64,000 nt of DNA from Hymenobacter glacieicola (GTDB lineage Bacteria > Bacteroidota > Bacteroidia > Cytophagales > Hymenobacteraceae). The notes under the pieces were generated by a model. The model was given only the letters and a program-made list of their open reading frames with translations, had not been told where the DNA came from and did no database searches. The stretch is taken from the NCBI RefSeq assembly GCF_014640315.1, contig NZ_BMGS01000013.1:37118-101117 (forward strand), given 5' to 3'. This document shows, piece after piece, positions 47,390 through 56,582 of the stretch; within the stretch, counting starts at the first letter, position 1; each line of letters starts with the position of its first letter. A program made the position numbers and the translations under genes.

Positions 47390-47749
47390 ATGCAAGACAC
47401 GAAAGGCAAAGTAATACTCTCCCTGCTGGTCGGGGCTACGGCTGGTGTAGTGGCCGGGCTGCTGCTGGCCCCTGAAACCGGCGACGACACGCGCAGTAAC
47501 CTCAAGAAGTCGGCCGCTAAGTGGACCGACGACCTGAGCAAGCTGCTCAAGCAAGGCCAGGCCCGCTTGAGCGCTTTGCGGAGTGAGGACTCCGTTTCGG
47601 AGCAACTGCACACCGACCGCTCGGCCGCCGACAGTTTGCTGAATTCCCTGAGCGACTCCGCCTACGAAGTGTCAACTTCCAATGATGCCGACTCCGACTA
47701 CGATGGGGTAGGAGGCGACTCCCGGCACTACCCCGGTTACAAGGCCTGA
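47390..47749 (+). CDS. YtxH domain protein, second copy
   Basis: 119 residues from the ATG at 47390; an upstream in-frame start is rejected because the domain begins here. The first 30 residues (VILSLLVGATAGVVAGLLLAPETG core) repeat the YtxH anchor of the neighbouring gene; the tail is Ser/Asp-rich and has no CsbD domain. It is a local paralogue with diverged C-terminus. Its stop is 21 nt before the first ncRNA element. Confidence 0.8.
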   Translation: MQDTKGKVILSLLVGATAGVVAGLLLAPETGDDTRSNLKKSAAKWTDDLSKLLKQGQARLSALRSEDSVSEQLHTDRSAADSLLNSLSDSAYEVSTSNDADSDYDGVGGDSRHYPGYKA

Positions 47750-47770
47750 TAATTTTTTTCAGGATTGATG

Positions 47771-48006
47771 TAACCCTGCGTTAGCAGCCCCGTTAAAGAA
47801 TATACAATCGGCTTGAAAGAAGATTGGAGAAGTTATAGCAAGTAAAATTGCCGACTCGTTGAGCTTCTGACTGGATATGGTTAAACAGCCCGTCAGCAAA
47901 ATCTAACGTTGTCCATCGCAAGCTTCTTGGATAACCCCAGTTGGAAGGGTAAGCCAGTTGTATTAAACGGAAAGCCTCTCGCAACTTATTTAGCGGGAGG
48001 CTTTCC
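47771..48006 (+). ncRNA. Candidate structured non-coding RNA, tandem copy A
   Basis: About 236 nt from a conserved TAACCCTG to a terminator-like hairpin (47969-48006). It aligns end to end with copy B at 48054-48287. Blocks conserved in both are CGTTAAAGAA, GTAAAATTGCCG, GAGCTTCTG, ATGGTTAA and ATCGCAAGCTTC. The first conserved hairpin (about 47807-47827) and that of copy B differ by changes that keep pairing, with one extra bulged A here. No open frame is shared by the copies. Family unknown; I considered 6S RNA because of the size but cannot confirm it. Confidence 0.6.
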
Positions 48007-48053
48007 TGTTATATGCTGGTTTTAGGCTAGCTATGAAAAAAATTCGCTGACTG

Positions 48054-48287
48054 TAACCTTGCCACTAGTGTCTCGTTAAAGAACACATAACCGACTTACA
48101 AGAAGTTGGATACGCACCTGTTGTAAAATTGCCGGCTGTAGAGCTTCTGCAAGGGAATGGTTAACAAACCTTGGCAGTAAAATCATACATGCTCATCGCA
48201 AGCTTCCTCAGGCAAAGGCTGTTCAACGGACCGACCCGTTGGTTATAAAAAGAAAGCCTCCCGCTACTAAACAGCGGGAGGCTTTCT
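48054..48287 (+). ncRNA. Candidate structured non-coding RNA, tandem copy B
   Basis: About 234 nt, the second copy. Its first hairpin is a 7-bp stem with CCGACTT, loop ACAAG and AAGTTGG. It ends in a perfect 15-bp terminator (48251-48265 with 48273-48287) followed by GATTTTT, which also suits termination of lysS coming from the other side. TAACCTTG at 48054-48061 resembles the -7 element and is conserved with copy A, so the transcript may start just after it. The + strand is favoured by the terminators and conserved 5' element. Confidence 0.6.
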
Positions 48288-48307
48288 GATTTTTCAAGCT
48301 CCTTGAA

Positions 48308-49870
48308 TTATACCTCTGCCTCAGGCTTAGGTGCATTCTCAGACTTTGTGTACTCCGGCTTCATTTGCGGAAAGAAGAGCACATCCTGAATGGAGTTGGA
48401 GTTGGTCATAATCATGCTCAGTCGGTCAATGCCAATGCCCAGGCCAGCTGTGGGGGGCATACCGTACTCTAGGGCCCGCAGGAAGTCTTCGTCGAGCACC
48501 ATGGCTTCGGTGTCGCCACGTTTGCCTAGCTCCAGCTGTTCTTCAAAACGGGCGCGCTGGTCAATGGGGTCATTCAGCTCAGAGAAGGCGTTACAGATTT
48601 CCTTGCCGTTGCAAATAGCCTCGAAACGCTCTACCAGGCCCGGCTTGCTCCGGTGCTTTTTGGCCAGCGGCGACATTTCCACGGGGTAGTCGGTAATGAA
48701 GGTGGGCTGAATCAGCTTGGGCTCCACATGCTCCCCAAAGATTTCGTCGATGATTTTGGCTTTGCCCATGCTCGGGTCCAGGCCTACTTTCAGTTCCTTG
48801 GCGGCGGCGCGCAGTTCCTCCTCGCTCTTACCGTCAATGTTGAAGCCGGTGAAGTGCTCAATGGATTCAGCCATCGTGAAGCGCTTCCAGGGGCGCTGGA
48901 AGTTGATGAGGTTTTCACCCACCTGCACCTCTGTTTTGCCGTGCAGAACCAGGGCCACGCGCTCCACCATTTCCTCTACCAAGTCCATCATCCAGTAGTA
49001 GTCTTTGTAGGCTACGTACAGCTCCATTTGGGTGAACTCCGGGTTGTGGAACCGGCTCATGCCCTCATTGCGGAAGTCCTTCGAGAATTCGTACACCCCA
49101 TCGAAACCCCCTACAATCAGGCGCTTTAGGTACAGCTCGTTGGCAATGCGCAAATACAGCGTCATGTCCAGCGTGTTGTGGTGGGTTTTGAACGGCCGGG
49201 CGGCCGCCCCACCGTACAGAGGCTGCAGGATGGGGGTCTCCACCTCCAGGTAGCCTTTGTCGTTGAGGTAATTGCGCATGGCCTGCACCAGCTGGGTCCG
49301 CTTCACAAAGGCATCTCGCACGTGCGGATTCACCACCAGGTCCACATACCGCTGGCGGTAGCGCTGCTCCGGGTCGGAAAAGGCATCGTACGTAATCTTT
49401 TCGCCAGTGGCTTCATCGGTCCGCTCCTTTACTACTGGCAGCGGACGTAGGCTTTTGCTCAGCAGCGTGAAGCCGGTTACGTGGATGGAGGTTTCGCCTA
49501 CCATCGTCTTGAACACATGACCCTTCACGCCCACGAAGTCGCCCAAGTCCACGAGCTTCTTGAACACGGTGTTATACAGCTCCTTGTCTTCGCCGGGGCA
49601 GATTTCGTCCCGGTTGATGTAGAGCTGAATACGGCCCGACGCATCCTGCAACTCCGCAAAAGAAGCCTTTCCTTTCACCCGAATCGACATCAGGCGACCC
49701 GCCAAGCTTACCTCCTGGAAGTTGTTGAGTTCGGGATGATAGTTCTCGAGGATTTCCTGGGCGTAGAAGTTCACGTCGAACAGCTCGGACGGATACGGCT
49801 CGATGCCAAGCTTCTGGAGTTCTTCCAGCTTATTACGACGGATTATCTCCTGTTCGCTGAGGTGCTGCAT
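48308..49870 (-). CDS. lysS: Lysyl-tRNA synthetase (class II)
   Basis: 520 residues. Class II enzyme charging tRNA-Lys. An N-terminal OB-fold anticodon-binding domain (about 55-160, AGRLMSIRVKGKASFAELQD core) precedes the catalytic domain; motif 2 is FRNEGMSRFHNPEFTQMELY and motif 3 GLGIGIDRLSMI. Full length. Converges on the ncRNA pair; the gene shares a terminator with copy B. Two of the residues needed for lysine binding are in the ALEYGMPP region. Confidence 0.97.
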   Translation of the reverse strand: MQHLSEQEIIRRNKLEELQKLGIEPYPSELFDVNFYAQEILENYHPELNNFQEVSLAGRLMSIRVKGKASFAELQDASGRIQLYINRDEICPGEDKELYNTVFKKLVDLGDFVGVKGHVFKTMVGETSIHVTGFTLLSKSLRPLPVVKERTDEATGEKITYDAFSDPEQRYRQRYVDLVVNPHVRDAFVKRTQLVQAMRNYLNDKGYLEVETPILQPLYGGAAARPFKTHHNTLDMTLYLRIANELYLKRLIVGGFDGVYEFSKDFRNEGMSRFHNPEFTQMELYVAYKDYYWMMDLVEEMVERVALVLHGKTEVQVGENLINFQRPWKRFTMAESIEHFTGFNIDGKSEEELRAAAKELKVGLDPSMGKAKIIDEIFGEHVEPKLIQPTFITDYPVEMSPLAKKHRSKPGLVERFEAICNGKEICNAFSELNDPIDQRARFEEQLELGKRGDTEAMVLDEDFLRALEYGMPPTAGLGIGIDRLSMIMTNSNSIQDVLFFPQMKPEYTKSENAPKPEAEV

Positions 49871-50015
49871 GGTGCGGTGGGTAAAAACAGGGCCCTCAGG
49901 GGGCCGATAAAGTCAAGCTGCAAAAATAGCGCGGCTCGCAGACTTATTTGCATAAACCACCGAAGAGTTGGATAGTTGCCTAAAATGAGGGAATAGCTAA
50001 GGTAGCACAAGCAAA

Positions 50016-50042
50016 AAGCGCCGGCCCTTAGGGCCAGCGCTT
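50016..50042 (-). terminator. Terminator after the hypothetical gene at 50081
   Basis: Imperfect GC-rich palindrome (one unpaired base) whose minus-strand copy is followed by five T residues, located 39 nt beyond the stop at 50081. Confidence 0.65.
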
Positions 50043-50080
50043 ACGTGTATATGCAGTCAGATGCAAACAGTTCGGGCAAC

Positions 50081-51118
50081 TTAGGCCGCCATGCGCATGG
50101 TCGGCTCATTGTCGCGGAGCTGGGGCTCAACGCGGGTCTGCAGGCGCTCCTGCACAAAGGAGTTTTGCAGGTGCTTGGGCAATTCAGCCACTAGCTGCTG
50201 GTAGCGCTCCAGGCCCATGGCCTTGGCCACGTACGTCTCATGAATACCGTTGAGGTAGCTCACGATGTTGAGCAGAGAATGGTGGAAGAGTTTGAAGTCA
50301 ATCTCGGCTTCCACGAAGCGCTCGATTTCCCGGCTGGTCTGGGAAATGCGTAGACGGCCTAGCAGGTCGAAGATGGTGGTGTAACCGAGACGCCACGTAA
50401 TCTGCTGCCAGTGGGCGGCAGTCCACTTATCGAGCACCTTACCGGTCTTCTGGCTGCGCAGAGCCGTATTCGGGTTGGCCTGTACTTGCTGGCGAGTAGC
50501 CTGGGCTTTCAACTTGCGAGTAGTCCGCAGAAACTGCCCAATCTGAGCTTGCGCGTCAATCTCTTTGCTCGCAATGTGCAACCCCGCTTTGTAGCCAGCC
50601 AGCGGCAGGCGGTGGATGCTGAAGTCGCCATGTGCGCCGGCAGCATAAAAGGAGATAGGACGGGGGTATGCGTTGCGAACCACCAAGCGGCCAACTTCCC
50701 GACGGATCAAAGAAGGGTTGCTGCTACGTACCCCGGCTGTGTACAGGAAGGCCTGCAACCCAGCCATGATGGTATGATACGCTTGAGGGAATGTCCAATG
50801 CAGGGCATTACGCAGGTAGTCCTCGTCGCCGAGTTCTGCAGTAGCGCGCAGGGCATACTCTGTGCTCCAGCTGGCATGCAGCAGTTTAGTAACGGCTTGC
50901 ACATCAGCCTCCGTTAGCTCGGCTTGGTGAGCCCGGAAATAAGGTAAATGCTGCAGGCCGCCCAAGGCGTCGTCAGCCTCCTGAATGTGGTAGTTAATAG
51001 CGAAGAAGTAGTTCAAGAACACCTGAGCCGGAATGGATTTGCGCCAGATTTCCTCAGCCTGCTTCTGCTCGTCCGTTACGAGCGGAATGATGGTCGTTTC
51101 CATGTTCGTCGTTGTCAT
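50081..51118 (-). CDS. Conserved hypothetical protein, predicted all-helical
   Basis: 345 residues from the ATG at 51118. Sequence is alpha-helical and His-rich, with FFAINYHIQEADDALGG near the start and LFHHSLLNIVSYLNGIHETYVAKAMG near the end. It has no signal peptide, transmembrane segment or catalytic motif known to me. The promoter region is unusually AT-rich. I do not recognise a family. Confidence 0.7.
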   Translation of the reverse strand: MTTTNMETTIIPLVTDEQKQAEEIWRKSIPAQVFLNYFFAINYHIQEADDALGGLQHLPYFRAHQAELTEADVQAVTKLLHASWSTEYALRATAELGDEDYLRNALHWTFPQAYHTIMAGLQAFLYTAGVRSSNPSLIRREVGRLVVRNAYPRPISFYAAGAHGDFSIHRLPLAGYKAGLHIASKEIDAQAQIGQFLRTTRKLKAQATRQQVQANPNTALRSQKTGKVLDKWTAAHWQQITWRLGYTTIFDLLGRLRISQTSREIERFVEAEIDFKLFHHSLLNIVSYLNGIHETYVAKAMGLERYQQLVAELPKHLQNSFVQERLQTRVEPQLRDNEPTMRMAA

Positions 51119-51293
51119 GCTTAGTAAACCAATATAGCAGGTTTTGAGTTCTTATTTGCTAAATTTTTTGACATGATATACTAAAAATAATAAACTGTAT
51201 ATCAGACACTTATATGCAAAAGTAACTTGCTTTTAACTTTGTTGGTTAAGGTCTATTTGCTAAAGATTATGCGCGGTTGAATATGGACCCAAA

Positions 51294-51325
51294 AAAGCCC
51301 TTCTGCAAAGAAGCAGAAGGGCTTT
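51294..51325 (-). terminator. Terminator of the C-terminal processing protease gene
   Basis: Arms 51294-51306 and 51313-51325 pair perfectly; the minus strand continues with a T6 run. It lies 20 nt after the stop at 51345. Confidence 0.85.
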
Positions 51326-51344
51326 ACGAAGAGGGTGAAAAACC

Positions 51345-53492
51345 TTAGATCTGGTCTTTCAGCACGGCTACAGCCTCGCGCAAGGTGATATCCTTCTTCA
51401 GGGGCTTTACGAAACGAGAAGCGCGGTTAACCTTAATAGTATCAGCTCCCAACTGCCGCAAGTCGAAAGTAAGAGGGCTGATGGCAATGGGCTGGGCCGC
51501 GTTCTGTACAGCTTCGTACTTATCCGATTCAGCCTTGGCCTGCAGCTGCTCAGCCCGGTAGTTAGCTAGCTTCAGCGACACCTTCGTGTCGTCCTTACGC
51601 TTCACCATCCGCTGTACCATATCCGAAAGCTGCTTGAAGCTAGGGCTGGCATTTACGCGAGCAGTGCTAGCTTGGCGAAGCTTATCAATAGCAGGAGCAG
51701 CATTCCAGGCACGGTAGCGAGCGGGCGTAATCTCGTCCCACTTTAACGGGTAGTCCGTTTCCTTCTCGCCCTGGTCAAGGTAGCTGTAGGCATCCGGCAG
51801 GATGATGTCCGGAATCACACCCTTGAACTGAGTAGAGCCACCGTTAATACGGTAGAACTTCGAGGTAGTCAGCTTCAGCGAGCCAAACGGCTTGATGTTG
51901 TTAAACTCAGCGGGCATAGCCTCGTCCAAATCAAAGATGCGCTGTACTGTGCCTTTGCCATAGGTGCTAGCCGAGCCCATTACAACACCACGCTTGTAGT
52001 CTTGAATAGCGGCGGCCAGAATCTCGGAAGCTGAAGCGCTGTATTTGTTTACCAGCACTACCAGCGGGCCGCCGTACTGAATACGGGGGTCACGGTCGTT
52101 GAGAATGGTAGGAGCACCTTGGCTGTTGCGCACCTGCACTACCGGACCGCTATCCACGAACAGACCTGCCATTTCCACAGCATCCTGCAATGACCCGCCA
52201 CCGTTAAAGCGCAGATCAAGTACCACGCCTTGTACGTTTTCGGCTTTTAGTTTTTCGAGCTCCTTTTTCACGTCGGCAGCCGAGCTACGACCACCATTAT
52301 CGTTGAAATCGGCGTAAAAGTTGGGCAGCTTAATGTAGCCTAGTTTCTTGCCGTTGTCTTCAATAGTGGCCGACTGCGCGTAGGTTTCCTCGATCACCAC
52401 TACGTCGCGGATGATGGAGATAATCTTGGTGCTGGCATCGGGCTTCTTGACCGTCAGGCGTACTTCCGTACCCTTTTTGCCTTTGATCATCGATACGGCT
52501 TTGTCCAGACGCATACCCTCCACTGATACGGGCTCAGCGGCACCTTGCGCAACGCGTAGGATAACGTCGCCAGCTTTCAACTCACCCTGACGGTAAGAAG
52601 CGCTGCCCGGAATGATGTCCGACACTTTAATCTGGCCGTCTTTCTCCTGAAGGGAAGCCCCAATGCCTTCGAAGCGGCCCGTCATGGCAATATCAAACGT
52701 TTCCTTGTCGCGGGGCGCAAAGTACTCAGTGTGCGGGTCGTAAGTATTGGCAATAGTATTGGCATACATAGCCAACCGGTCGTTGGCATCCGTCTGCTGC
52801 AAGTCCTTGAAGTAGTCATCGAAGTACTTCATCACGCGCTTGCGAGCTTCGGCCTCCATCTGGGCAGGCGTACGCATGGGTTCAGAAGTAGTAGCGGGAG
52901 AAGGAGTAGCCGAGGTAGAAGCCAGGGGTTTATCTTTCTTTTTCGCCTGCTCGTCCATCATCTCCGATACCCGCACCATGGTCTGGTACTTCAGAAACTT
53001 GCGCCACTCTTCACGCTGGGCTGCAGCGTTGGCTGCAAAAGTCACCTTGTCCGACTCTGTTTCGAAGCTTTCCTCGGTAGTGAAATCGAAGGGCTTGGAG
53101 AGAATATCCCGGTACAAACCCTGGATGTCCTTTACTCGCTGCGCCATGAGCTGATTGCCCAGGTCCATGAACTCGTGCGTGCCACGCTGCACTTGGTTGT
53201 CGATGTCGAGTTGATATTTGCGCAACTGTTCTACATCTGTCTGAAGCAGAAACTTCTTGCTGCTATCCAGGCGCTTTAAGTACAAATCAAAAACTCGCTT
53301 GGAAAAAGCATCATCAATACGCTCCGGCTGGTAGTGAGCCTGCGACAGGCCCTGTAACATGGCCTTGATGAGTACTTCGTCCTTCTGAGGAGAGCGGCCG
53401 TCGTTGCGCCGGTACAGCTTGTAAGAAGCCAGTACGAACACCGCCAGCAACACCGAGGCATAGAGGCCTATCTTGAGTCGGGGGGAAGACAT
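51345..53492 (-). CDS. Carboxy-terminal processing protease (Prc/Tsp, S41A family)
   Basis: 715 residues. An N-terminal membrane anchor (about 8-24) leads into a tail-specific protease N-domain, a PDZ domain (about 245-330, GIGASLQEKDGQIKVSDIIPGSAS core) and the S41 catalytic domain with Ser in NKYSASASEI (about residue 483) and Lys in STYGKGTVQ (about 512). Such periplasmic enzymes trim C-termini and degrade misfolded or tagged proteins. Length matches Prc rather than short CtpA. No neighbouring gene on the same strand is close enough to suggest an operon. Confidence 0.95.
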   Translation of the reverse strand: MSSPRLKIGLYASVLLAVFVLASYKLYRRNDGRSPQKDEVLIKAMLQGLSQAHYQPERIDDAFSKRVFDLYLKRLDSSKKFLLQTDVEQLRKYQLDIDNQVQRGTHEFMDLGNQLMAQRVKDIQGLYRDILSKPFDFTTEESFETESDKVTFAANAAAQREEWRKFLKYQTMVRVSEMMDEQAKKKDKPLASTSATPSPATTSEPMRTPAQMEAEARKRVMKYFDDYFKDLQQTDANDRLAMYANTIANTYDPHTEYFAPRDKETFDIAMTGRFEGIGASLQEKDGQIKVSDIIPGSASYRQGELKAGDVILRVAQGAAEPVSVEGMRLDKAVSMIKGKKGTEVRLTVKKPDASTKIISIIRDVVVIEETYAQSATIEDNGKKLGYIKLPNFYADFNDNGGRSSAADVKKELEKLKAENVQGVVLDLRFNGGGSLQDAVEMAGLFVDSGPVVQVRNSQGAPTILNDRDPRIQYGGPLVVLVNKYSASASEILAAAIQDYKRGVVMGSASTYGKGTVQRIFDLDEAMPAEFNNIKPFGSLKLTTSKFYRINGGSTQFKGVIPDIILPDAYSYLDQGEKETDYPLKWDEITPARYRAWNAAPAIDKLRQASTARVNASPSFKQLSDMVQRMVKRKDDTKVSLKLANYRAEQLQAKAESDKYEAVQNAAQPIAISPLTFDLRQLGADTIKVNRASRFVKPLKKDITLREAVAVLKDQI

Positions 53493-53811
53493 GAACTATC
53501 GGGGTGAAATGAAGGAAAGTCGAAAGAAGAACCACCGCTACAGGCTACGCAGAGTATAGAGTGGCGGTTTTATAGGAAAACGTCGATGACAGTTAAATAA
53601 GTGCCCTGCGGTGTTTGTGAATTCCTGTCTAAGGGTGAGGAAACTGCAATGGAGGTTGCATATCACTTGCTAGATTGAGGTAGCCCTATATAGTCGCTCA
53701 GCAAGTAAGCACAGAAACCGGAATCGGGAACGGATACGACTAGCTAAAACAAAAAAATGCTCTTCCTAACTGAATAGGAAGAGCATTTTCTAAGGCAAAT
53801 CTACTGCCAGA
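53493..53811. other. Intergenic region between the protease and stress-protein genes
   Basis: 319 nt with the stress-protein terminator near its right end (53754-53789). The rest should include the protease promoter, but no good -7/-33 pair is visible. No open frame here looks protein-like. Confidence 0.4.
53754..53789 (-). terminator. Terminator of the YflT-like stress-protein gene
   Basis: Arms 53754-53767 and 53776-53789 pair perfectly with an 8-nt loop; minus strand continues T-rich. Ends 23 nt beyond the stop at 53812. Confidence 0.85.
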
Positions 53812-54651
53812 CTAGTAGCGACGAACTTTGTCGCCGCTGTTACGACGGAACTCTTCTTCAAAGTAGCGAGCATCTTCCTCGTTGCGAGGACGTACGCCCA
53901 TTACGATGTTACCGTTCTTCACGTCGCTTTCGTACTCAGCGGCGTGTTCCTCAGGAATGCCCGAGCCTACTAGAGCGCCTACTAGGCCGCCCGTCAGACC
54001 ACCGGCACCGGCACCAGCCAGCGCAGCAGCAATAGGACCAGCAATTACGAGGCCCAGGCCGGGCAGCGCTACCGAAGTACCGATGGCAGCAATAGCACCA
54101 ATGATAGCACCGGCAGTACCACCAATGGCCGAGCCTACGCCAGCACCTTCCATGGCTTTGTCACCCAGCTCGGTGTCAGGCGTGTGGTCGCCGAAGTGAG
54201 TTTTGCGGGTGTCATCCGACATCAGCACGTTCACGTCGTCTTTGCTATAACCACGCGACGAGAGCGACTGATAAGCACGCTCAGCGCTAGCACGGTCACG
54301 GAACGAGCCATAAGTAGAAGTGTTACCCGTAATGGCACGGCCAGCGTCGCTAGCAGCGTTTTGCACGGCATCAATGCCAGCACCTACCGTTGCTCCAGCC
54401 GAACCTGCCATAGCTGCACCTTTCTGGGTAGCGCTGTAGTCGTGGTTAGGGTTATTGTCGGAGCTACTGTACGAAGAGGAACCTACACCACCCTGGTTGG
54501 CTGAGCTACCCGTGCTGGAGTTGCCCATGTTGCCGCTCGAGGTGCTGCTGCCCGTTCCGGCGCCGAAGCCAGTGCCAGGGGTATCGCTACCGTAGTTAGC
54601 GCCTGAACCAGTACCAGTGTTCGTCGGGTTGATTGAATCGTTGGTGTTCAT
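53812..54651 (-). CDS. YflT-like general stress protein with glycine-zipper membrane domain
   Basis: 279 residues. A low-complexity Gly/Ser/Thr/Asn-rich N-terminus (about 1-75) is followed by a YflT-like domain (about 112-160, STYGSFRDRASAERAYQSLSSRGYS core) and a Gly/Ala-zipper hydrophobic stretch (about 170-240). The C-terminus is charged. Similar proteins in Bacteroidota are called general stress proteins. The zipper suggests membrane association. Codon use is typical of the region. Confidence 0.75.
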   Translation of the reverse strand: MNTNDSINPTNTGTGSGANYGSDTPGTGFGAGTGSSTSSGNMGNSSTGSSANQGGVGSSSYSSSDNNPNHDYSATQKGAAMAGSAGATVGAGIDAVQNAASDAGRAITGNTSTYGSFRDRASAERAYQSLSSRGYSKDDVNVLMSDDTRKTHFGDHTPDTELGDKAMEGAGVGSAIGGTAGAIIGAIAAIGTSVALPGLGLVIAGPIAAALAGAGAGGLTGGLVGALVGSGIPEEHAAEYESDVKNGNIVMGVRPRNEEDARYFEEEFRRNSGDKVRRY

Positions 54652-54843
54652 AAGGGTGGAATTGAATTTGAATGGAAAAGGAGAGAGTACTCCGAAGTGG
54701 ACTATTAATGGAAAGAAAAATCCAACATCGGTTTCAGGAGTGCTTAACGGTAGCTCCTCAACTCAGGTTGCAGAAATAATTCTGTCTTTCCTTCTCCCAG
54801 CCATTCAAATAATGCCCTTAGGAGCATTCAGGAAGCTTTTTGC

Positions 54844-55212
54844 TCACGCAAATTTTTCAAAATTGCTACTATCCTTCCAAAAGTCACGACACTCCCGACG
54901 CGTCGTTTTCAGAAAATCCTCTTGTTGCTTCAGGCCCCGCCATTCTCCCATTCCCAGCCGTTCGCAGAGCTTATAAAAGTTGTCACCCTGACCTTTGGAG
55001 CCCTCTACCTTAACAAGGCAACTCAAAATAGGCCGACCCGCCCGATACTCAGTTTCCGAAATTTCAGCCAGGATCTCATTAAGGCGAGCTTTTTCGTGAG
55101 AAATATCCAGGTTTAGGCCTAATTCAGCTTCCTGAACCAAGTTTAGGTAGCTGGTGGTGCCTACCTGAGTGCGGGCAAAACGAATTAAATGGCTGCGTAC
55201 TCGGCCGATCAT
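54844..55212 (-). CDS. Hypothetical protein, small, mostly helical
   Basis: 122 residues from the ATG at 55212; the longer open frame to 55284 adds a cysteine-rich stretch without features. The central YRAGRPILSCLVKVEGSKGQGDNFYKLCERLG resembles small proteins with an R-P-x-L-S and G-x-G-x-x-F pattern, which I have seen near restriction and defence genes, but no defence neighbour is here. Function unknown. Confidence 0.6.
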   Translation of the reverse strand: MIGRVRSHLIRFARTQVGTTSYLNLVQEAELGLNLDISHEKARLNEILAEISETEYRAGRPILSCLVKVEGSKGQGDNFYKLCERLGMGEWRGLKQQEDFLKTTRRECRDFWKDSSNFEKFA

Positions 55213-55258
55213 GAGCAGGGGGTGGTGGGAAATGGAAAGCGGAATGTAGCAAAAAAAA

Positions 55259-55299
55259 CACCCGTTACCGTAGGACAAAACCACGGTAGCGGGCGGGTG
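55259..55299 (-). terminator. Terminator of the proline dehydrogenase gene
   Basis: Imperfect stem (CACCCG and CTACCGTGG against TACGGTA and CGGGTG) followed on the minus strand by a run of eight T residues; 38 nt after the stop at 55337. Confidence 0.75.
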
Positions 55300-55336
55300 C
55301 TAACCAAAACTGTGCCGTTCAACTATATAGCAACGG

Positions 55337-56527
55337 CTAAGAGGCTTTCCGACGGTTCATTTCTTTCTGAATTAGCAGAAACTCCCGGCTGGTTTGGCCA
55401 GCAATGGCCGTGTTCTCGTCAGCGCGGCGGAGCAGGTAGGGCATCACTGCTTCCACGGGCCCATAGGGAACATATTTAGCGGTGTTATACCCTGCGTGCG
55501 CTAGGTTGTAGCTCAGGTTGTCGCTCATACCGTAGAGCTGGGCAAACCACACGCGCGAGTCATTGGGCCGCAGATTGTGCTCTTGCATCAGTTCCGTGAG
55601 CAGCAAAGAGCTAGCCTCGTTGTGAGTGCCGGCACAAATGCTGATCCGGTCCACATGCTCTATGCAATAGCGCAAAGCTTCGTTGTACAAGTCGTCGGTG
55701 GCTTGCTTAGTAGGATTGATGGGATTCGTGCGGCCTTGTTGGCTGGCTACTCGACCTTCTTTCTCCATGTACGCACCGCGTACCAGCTTGCCACCCAGGT
55801 AGTAGCCGCCACGCACGGCATCATCGTAGGCTTTCTTGATGGCATCAAGTCGGTCGTGGCGGTAGAGTTGGTAAGTGTTCCACACAATGGCCGACTCGCG
55901 GTTATAGCGCTGCATCATCTCGTAGGCCAGCTGATCGATGGTCTCCTGAAACCAGCTTTCCTCCGCGTCCACGAACACCCGGACACCATACTGATGAGCC
56001 CGCGCGCAAATAGCGTTGATCCGTTTTTTGGTGCGCTCGAAGCTAGCCTGCTCGGCCGGCGAGAGGGCAGTGCCACGCTGTACCTTTTCCAGAATGGCCG
56101 CGTCGCCCACGCCCGTTACTTTAAATACGGAGAACGGAATGTTTTGCGAGCGGTGCGCTAAATCAATAGTTGCCAATAGCTCGGTGGTGGTAGCATCGAA
56201 GCTTTTATCGTTTCCTTCTCCTTCCACAGAGTAGTCGAGGATGGTGCCAATGTGGTAGCGGCCTAACTCCTGAATCACGGGCAAGCATTCCTGAATGGAT
56301 TCGCCCCCGCAGAACTGCTCGAAAATAGATTTCTTGATTAGAAACTTGGTGCCGGGAAGATGCCATTTCAGGGCGGCCTTCATCAGTCCGCCGCCGGTTT
56401 TAACCAACGAATTGTTATTCATGGCGGCAAACAAGGCGTACATCTTGCGCAACTCGCCGTCAGATTTAGAGGCGAAAGCAACGGCAGTATCATCGAAGGA
56501 AATAGGCGGAGCTTGGGTTACGGGCAT
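55337..56527 (-). CDS. Proline dehydrogenase (PutA N-terminal-type, monofunctional)
   Basis: 396 residues from the ATG at 56527; upstream frame to 56644 is not conserved. FAD-dependent enzyme oxidising proline to pyrroline-5-carboxylate at the membrane. It has the (beta/alpha)8 barrel motif set: LDYSVEGEG, VFVDAEESWFQ, GGKLVRGAYMEKE and the C-terminal FAQLYGMSDNLSYNLAHAG segment. It lacks the aldehyde dehydrogenase half found in bifunctional PutA. A perfect -7 promoter element is at 56575-56582. Confidence 0.94.
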   Translation of the reverse strand: MPVTQAPPISFDDTAVAFASKSDGELRKMYALFAAMNNNSLVKTGGGLMKAALKWHLPGTKFLIKKSIFEQFCGGESIQECLPVIQELGRYHIGTILDYSVEGEGNDKSFDATTTELLATIDLAHRSQNIPFSVFKVTGVGDAAILEKVQRGTALSPAEQASFERTKKRINAICARAHQYGVRVFVDAEESWFQETIDQLAYEMMQRYNRESAIVWNTYQLYRHDRLDAIKKAYDDAVRGGYYLGGKLVRGAYMEKEGRVASQQGRTNPINPTKQATDDLYNEALRYCIEHVDRISICAGTHNEASSLLLTELMQEHNLRPNDSRVWFAQLYGMSDNLSYNLAHAGYNTAKYVPYGPVEAVMPYLLRRADENTAIAGQTSREFLLIQKEMNRRKAS

Positions 56528-56574
56528 CGGTGGGTGGTGAGGTGGGGTGGCCAGCGGGTAGAAAAGTCTTCCTG

Positions 56575-56582
56575 CAAAGATA
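56575..56582 (-). promoter_or_regulatory. -7 promoter element of the proline dehydrogenase gene
   Basis: Minus-strand TATCTTTG, a perfect TAnnTTTG match, about 48 nt upstream of the ATG. No TTTG -33 element stands out. Confidence 0.5.

Noticed and set aside
47793..47984. Small minus-strand frame (63 codons) covering ncRNA copy A
   Set aside because: The matching stretch in copy B is interrupted by stops, so the frame is not conserved between copies.
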